Shown: positions 5,681-8,540 of the stretch, piece after piece
Numbering within the stretch: the stretch's first letter is position 1
Layout: each line of letters opens with the position of its first letter
NCBI GenBank assembly: GCA_029861825.1
Contig: JAOTYN010000158.1
Coordinates: forward strand, 1 to 8,540
Length of the DNA: 8,540 bases
Reading direction: 5' to 3'
From: Cyclobacteriaceae bacterium
GTDB lineage: Bacteria > Bacteroidota > Bacteroidia > Cytophagales > Cyclobacteriaceae
Position numbers and translations under genes: made by a program
Notes under the pieces: generated by a model
Told to the model about the DNA's origin: nothing
Seen by the model: only the letters and a program-made list of their open reading frames with translations
Database searches by the model: none

Positions 5681-5715
5681 TTTGATGACTTGACTGGTTA
5701 ATTTTTCTAGCTTTG
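5681..5715 (+). promoter_or_regulatory. Bacteroidota-type promoter of the M13 peptidase gene
   Basis: TAGCTTTG (5708-5715) is a perfect TAnnTTTG -7 box. TTTG at 5681-5684 lies 23 bases upstream as the -33 element. The predicted transcript would have a leader of about 22-25 bases before ATG 5745, without a recognisable Shine-Dalgarno sequence. Confidence 0.65.
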
Positions 5716-5744
5716 CCCACTACAACATTAAATCTTTAGAATAA

Positions 5745-7844
5745 ATGGAAAAGAACTTTGACAAATTGCGGTCGTTCAGCGCAATTTTGCTGGTAGTGAT
5801 CTTTATTGCCAGCTGCAACGGCTATAATAACCAAAACGCTAGGGAAGAACCTGCAACCCCAGGATTGGCCTTGGAGCATATAGACACCACCCAAAGCCCC
5901 AGAGATGATTTTTTCAAATATGTCAATGGAAATTGGTTGAAGAATACAGAAATACCTGAGGATCAAGGACGGTGGGGTAGTTTTAACGAGCTTCGGGAAG
6001 CTAATAATGAAATAGTAATGGCGGTACTCAACGAGGCAGCGGAAAGCGACCAATTCCCCGATGGTACCGATGAGCGGAAGGTGGCGGATTTCTATGCCAC
6101 AGGTATGGATTCCACACGTGCAGAAGCCGCCGGTATCACCCCTTTAAAACCTTATCTAGAACGTATCGAGGCCATTGAAAACCTGGACGATCTGCAAGAG
6201 TACTTATCGCTGCAACAAGTGGATGGGGGTAATGCCTTTTTTGGGTTTGGCCTATTACCGGATCTTAAGAATAGCGAAGTGATGGCCACATACTTGTTCC
6301 AGCGCGGTTTAGGTCTTCCCGATCGGGACTACTATACCAAAACGGACAGCAAATCTGTAGAACTCAGGGACAAGTATGTGAAACATGTTTCCAGGATGCT
6401 ACAGTATATCGGATACGATGCCAAGCAAGCCGGTCAAGCTTCTAAATCGATCATGCGCATTGAAACACAATTAGCAGAGGCCGCGCTAACCAACGTAGAA
6501 CGACGTAATATTCCTTTGTTGTATAATAAGTATGCTGTTGCAGACTTGACAGAGTTTTCATCAAATTTCAATTGGGAAAAATACCTGGCGGACATGGGTG
6601 CATCCGGACTGGATACTATAATCGTGACCCAGCCTAAGTTCATGACGGCGGTAAATTCGGTTTTTACCAATGAACCCGTTTCCAGTTGGAAGGACTACTT
6701 AAAGTGGCATGCCATTGACGGTGCTTCCCCCTTCTTAAATCATGAGGTTGTCAAGGCAAATTTTGATTTCTTTGGCACTGAACTCAGGGGGACCACTGCA
6801 ATGAGACCCCGCTGGAAGAGGGTTTTAGCTCAAACCAATGGTGCGTTGGGAGAGGCCTTGGGCAAACTGTATGTTTCAGAGGCATTTCCGCCGGAAGCTA
6901 AAGAAAATGCAGAGGAGATGGTTAATAATATTTTGGCGGCCTTTGGTGACCGTATTCGTGGCCTGGAATGGATGTCGGACTCCACTAAGGAGAAGGCTCT
7001 TGCTAAACTGAGTACCTTTACCGTAAAGATCGGCTACCCCGACAAGTGGAGAGACTATTCCAACCTGGTCATTGAGAAACCCGGGATTGAGCAATCGTCC
7101 GAAGCCTATGGTAGTTATTTCAACAATGTGGTAAATGCCAACCGGTTTGAATTCAAACGGCAATTATCCAAACTTGGAAAACCAGTGGATCGTGAAGAGT
7201 GGGCCATGAACCCCCAAACCGTTAATGCCTACTACAATCCCTTATTCAATGAGATCGTTTTTCCTGCTGCCATTCTACAGCCTCCTTTTTATAATTATCA
7301 AGCAGATGCTGCGGTTAATTACGGAGGAATCGGAGCGGTAATTGGTCACGAAATTAGTCATGGATTCGATGATCAAGGCAGCCGTTTCGATGCAGAAGGA
7401 AATATGAACAATTGGTGGTCGGAATCAGACGCTGAAAAGTTCCAGGCCAGAACGGGCAAGCTGGTTGATCAATATGCTGCATATACCCCCTTGGACAGTG
7501 TTTTCGTGAACGGAGCCCTTACTTTGGGTGAAAACATAGGTGACTTGGGCGGGATTAATGTAGCTTATGATGGTTTACAGCGACATTTGAACACATCAGG
7601 TCGTCCAGAGGCCATTGACGGATTCACTCCGGAGCAGCGGTTCTTTATTTCCTGGGCTACCATTTGGCGGATCAAGTACCGGGACGAAACTCTAAGGACC
7701 CAGATTAATACAGACCCCCATTCTCCGGGTATGTACCGGGCCAACGGTCCGATCAGTAATCTGGCGAGCTTTTACCAGGCTTTCGATGTACAGGAAGGCG
7801 ATGGCATGTGGCGTGCGGACAGTATTCGAGTACAGATCTGGTAA
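5745..7844 (+). CDS. M13-family (neprilysin/PepO-like) zinc metallopeptidase lipoprotein
   Basis: A 699-residue endopeptidase of the neprilysin/endothelin-converting-enzyme family. It begins with a lipoprotein signal ('LLVVIFIASC', lipidated Cys 24), so it should be anchored facing the periplasm or cell surface. The M13 N-terminal domain follows ('SPRDDFFKYVNGNW', 51-64). The catalytic domain has substrate-binding 'NAYYNP' (494-499), zinc ligands His 535 and His 539 with catalytic Glu 536 in HEISH, third ligand Glu 596 and Asp 600 in 'GENIGD', and 'DPHSPGMYR' with His 659 and Arg 665, equivalent to the neprilysin transition-state and substrate residues. It ends in the family's conserved terminal Trp, but as RVQIW rather than the CxxW-type ending of secreted eukaryotic members. 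Complete and apparently active; it probably degrades oligopeptides. It is monocistronic, with its own promoter and terminator. Confidence 0.95.
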   Translation: MEKNFDKLRSFSAILLVVIFIASCNGYNNQNAREEPATPGLALEHIDTTQSPRDDFFKYVNGNWLKNTEIPEDQGRWGSFNELREANNEIVMAVLNEAAESDQFPDGTDERKVADFYATGMDSTRAEAAGITPLKPYLERIEAIENLDDLQEYLSLQQVDGGNAFFGFGLLPDLKNSEVMATYLFQRGLGLPDRDYYTKTDSKSVELRDKYVKHVSRMLQYIGYDAKQAGQASKSIMRIETQLAEAALTNVERRNIPLLYNKYAVADLTEFSSNFNWEKYLADMGASGLDTIIVTQPKFMTAVNSVFTNEPVSSWKDYLKWHAIDGASPFLNHEVVKANFDFFGTELRGTTAMRPRWKRVLAQTNGALGEALGKLYVSEAFPPEAKENAEEMVNNILAAFGDRIRGLEWMSDSTKEKALAKLSTFTVKIGYPDKWRDYSNLVIEKPGIEQSSEAYGSYFNNVVNANRFEFKRQLSKLGKPVDREEWAMNPQTVNAYYNPLFNEIVFPAAILQPPFYNYQADAAVNYGGIGAVIGHEISHGFDDQGSRFDAEGNMNNWWSESDAEKFQARTGKLVDQYAAYTPLDSVFVNGALTLGENIGDLGGINVAYDGLQRHLNTSGRPEAIDGFTPEQRFFISWATIWRIKYRDETLRTQINTDPHSPGMYRANGPISNLASFYQAFDVQEGDGMWRADSIRVQIW

Positions 7845-7865
7845 AACAGTTAGTACATAGTATCG

Positions 7866-7918
7866 GAGTTCCGTCCTTAGCCTGGCTTATAGCTGTACTA
7901 AGGCCGGAACTCGTTTTT
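7866..7918 (+). terminator. Rho-independent terminator of the M13 peptidase gene
   Basis: GAGTTCCG (7866-7873) pairs with CGGAACTC (7905-7912). After one T/C mismatch, CCTTAG (7875-7880) pairs with CTAAGG (7898-7903). The 17-base loop itself can form a small GCT/AGC hairpin. The stem is followed by GTTTTT and a further T-rich stretch. It starts 22 bases after the peptidase stop codon, and without a U tract on the other side it works on the plus strand only. Confidence 0.88.
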
Positions 7919-7921
7919 AAT

Positions 7922-7952
7922 TTTGGCTATGTGAGAAAATTTCCTTTTTTTG
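7922..7952 (+). promoter_or_regulatory. Weak promoter candidate for the THX-like gene
   Basis: TTTG (7922-7925) is followed after 19 bases by TTTTTTTG (7945-7952), which keeps the TTTG half of the -7 box but lacks its TA. It would give a leader of about 15-20 bases before ATG 7974. The position between a strong terminator and a ribosomal-protein start codon makes some promoter here likely; this exact choice is uncertain. Confidence 0.3.
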
Positions 7953-7973
7953 TAAGGATACAAATTGAAAATT

Positions 7974-8540
7974 ATGGGTAAAGGTGACCGTAAAACGCGA
8001 AGAGGTAAGATAACAAAGGGTACTTTTGGAGTTAGCCGTAGACGTAGTAAGCATAAACGAACCCGATATGTTCCTAAGGGGGAAGTTAAGCCTAAGGTAA
8101 AACCTAAAAGCCCACGCGGTAGGACCCGTAAAGTGGTTGCCAAGCCCGAAGTTGTAGTTGAAACTGCAGTATTGGAGGAAGCATTACCAGCGGTGGCTGT
8201 TGAAGAAAAGGTAGAGGAAGCGGTTACTGAGGCTGAAGTGAAATCTGAGGAATCGGCTAAAAAAGCTGAAGTGCCACCTGCCGAATCCGTTCAAGAATCT
8301 GAAGCGCCTCCTGCAGAAACTTCTGAAGAGCCCGCAAAAAAAGAAGCCAAGGCCCCGGCCAAAAAGCCTGCCGCCAAATCCTCCACCGCCAAAAAGTCAA
8401 CCAAAGCCACTGCCTCAAAGACTACAACCAAAACAGCAGCAGCTAAAACCAGTACTGCCAAGGCAAAGACTGCCGCTAAGCCCGCTGCTAAATCTACCGC
8501 CGCCAAAAAGACTACCAAAACCGCCACCTCTAAGACCACA
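7974..8540 (+). CDS. Ribosomal protein THX with long acidic and histone-H1-like Lys/Ala-rich extension (3' truncated by window)
   Basis: The frame from ATG 7974 is open to the window end (189 codons, no stop), so the C-terminus is missing. Residues 1-28 ('MGKGDRKTRRGKITKGTFGV' then SRRRSKHK) closely match the small 30S protein THX of Thermus, which is only about 26-30 residues and sits in the 30S head. What follows is not ribosomal. A basic Pro/Lys/Arg linker (29-58, with SPRGR and TRK) leads to an acidic Glu/Ala/Val stretch (59-122, 'EEKVEEAVTEAEVKSEES'), then a strongly basic low-complexity tail (123-189 and beyond) of AAK, AKK, STAKK and TKT units resembling the C-terminus of histone H1 or bacterial H1-like proteins. 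Codons in the tail favour gcc, acc and aag/aaa. The THX match is confident; nucleic-acid binding by the tail is inference from composition. Confidence 0.82.
   Translation, partial: MGKGDRKTRRGKITKGTFGVSRRRSKHKRTRYVPKGEVKPKVKPKSPRGRTRKVVAKPEVVVETAVLEEALPAVAVEEKVEEAVTEAEVKSEESAKKAEVPPAESVQESEAPPAETSEEPAKKEAKAPAKKPAAKSSTAKKSTKATASKTTTKTAAAKTSTAKAKTAAKPAAKSTAAKKTTKTATSKTT

Noticed and set aside
8291..8539. Long minus-strand open frame rich in Val, Ala and Leu
   Set aside because: It is the complement of the repetitive Lys/Ala-rich tail of the THX-like gene; low-complexity gcc/aag codons leave the reverse strand free of stops. No start context, and the product is artificial low-complexity sequence.
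8350..8540. Possible tandem DNA repeat or CRISPR-like array in the AAK-rich region
   Set aside because: Repeat units are short, irregular and in frame with a coding sequence; there are no uniform repeats with unique spacers. It is protein low complexity.
1..8540. tRNA genes, insertion sequences, prophage or defence genes
   Set aside because: No tRNA-like T-loop/acceptor pattern, transposase motif, terminal inverted repeats, toxin-antitoxin or nuclease motif was found on either strand.

Overview
The window looks like a chromosomal segment from a marine-type flavobacterium (phylum Bacteroidota). The supporting signs are: the C-terminus of a PorP/SprF-family protein (type IX secretion/gliding families, essentially confined to this phylum); three promoter-like sites of the Bacteroidota form TTG-N(21-23)-TAnnTTTG or close to it; general scarcity of strong Shine-Dalgarno sequences; and a ribosomal protein THX gene. 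Gene density is high, with no intergenic gap over about 150 bases and no sign of mobile DNA, phage, CRISPR or tRNA genes.

Layout. 1-228: 3' end of a PorP/SprF-like gene (+). 297-998: secreted TPR protein (+) with its own promoter and a strong terminator at 1018-1054. 1112-3261: a tightly overlapping three-gene operon (+) of ECF sigma factor, a membrane protein in the anti-sigma position, and an exported DUF4097-type beta-solenoid protein; an ECF-like promoter candidate sits just upstream. 3258-4863: a convergent operon (-) of a transaldolase/Fsa-family enzyme, a 72-residue unknown protein and an FtsE-like ATPase, joined by two TGATG stop/start overlaps; its last stop codon overlaps the stop of the sigma operon by 4 bases. 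About 4930-5026: the 4.5S/SRP RNA gene (-) with its own promoter and U-tract. 5081-5584: a 152-residue Cys/His-containing unknown protein (-) with its terminator. 5745-7844: an M13 (neprilysin-like) metallopeptidase lipoprotein (+), divergently transcribed, with promoter and terminator. 7974-end: a gene (+) beginning as ribosomal protein THX but continuing into a long acidic and then Lys/Ala-rich histone-H1-like tail, cut by the window edge.

How the genes relate. The sigma/anti-sigma/solenoid operon reads as a self-contained envelope-signalling module. The Fsa-72aa-FtsE operon couples central carbon metabolism to a cell-division ATPase with no obvious functional logic beyond co-transcription. 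The SRP RNA, FtsE and THX genes are core housekeeping functions.

The observations most worth following are the THX protein with an acidic spacer and H1-like tail, the near-perfect 17-18 residue histidine ladder in the solenoid protein, and active-site residues suggesting that the 'fructose-6-phosphate aldolase' is really a transaldolase. I see no wholly new multi-gene system.
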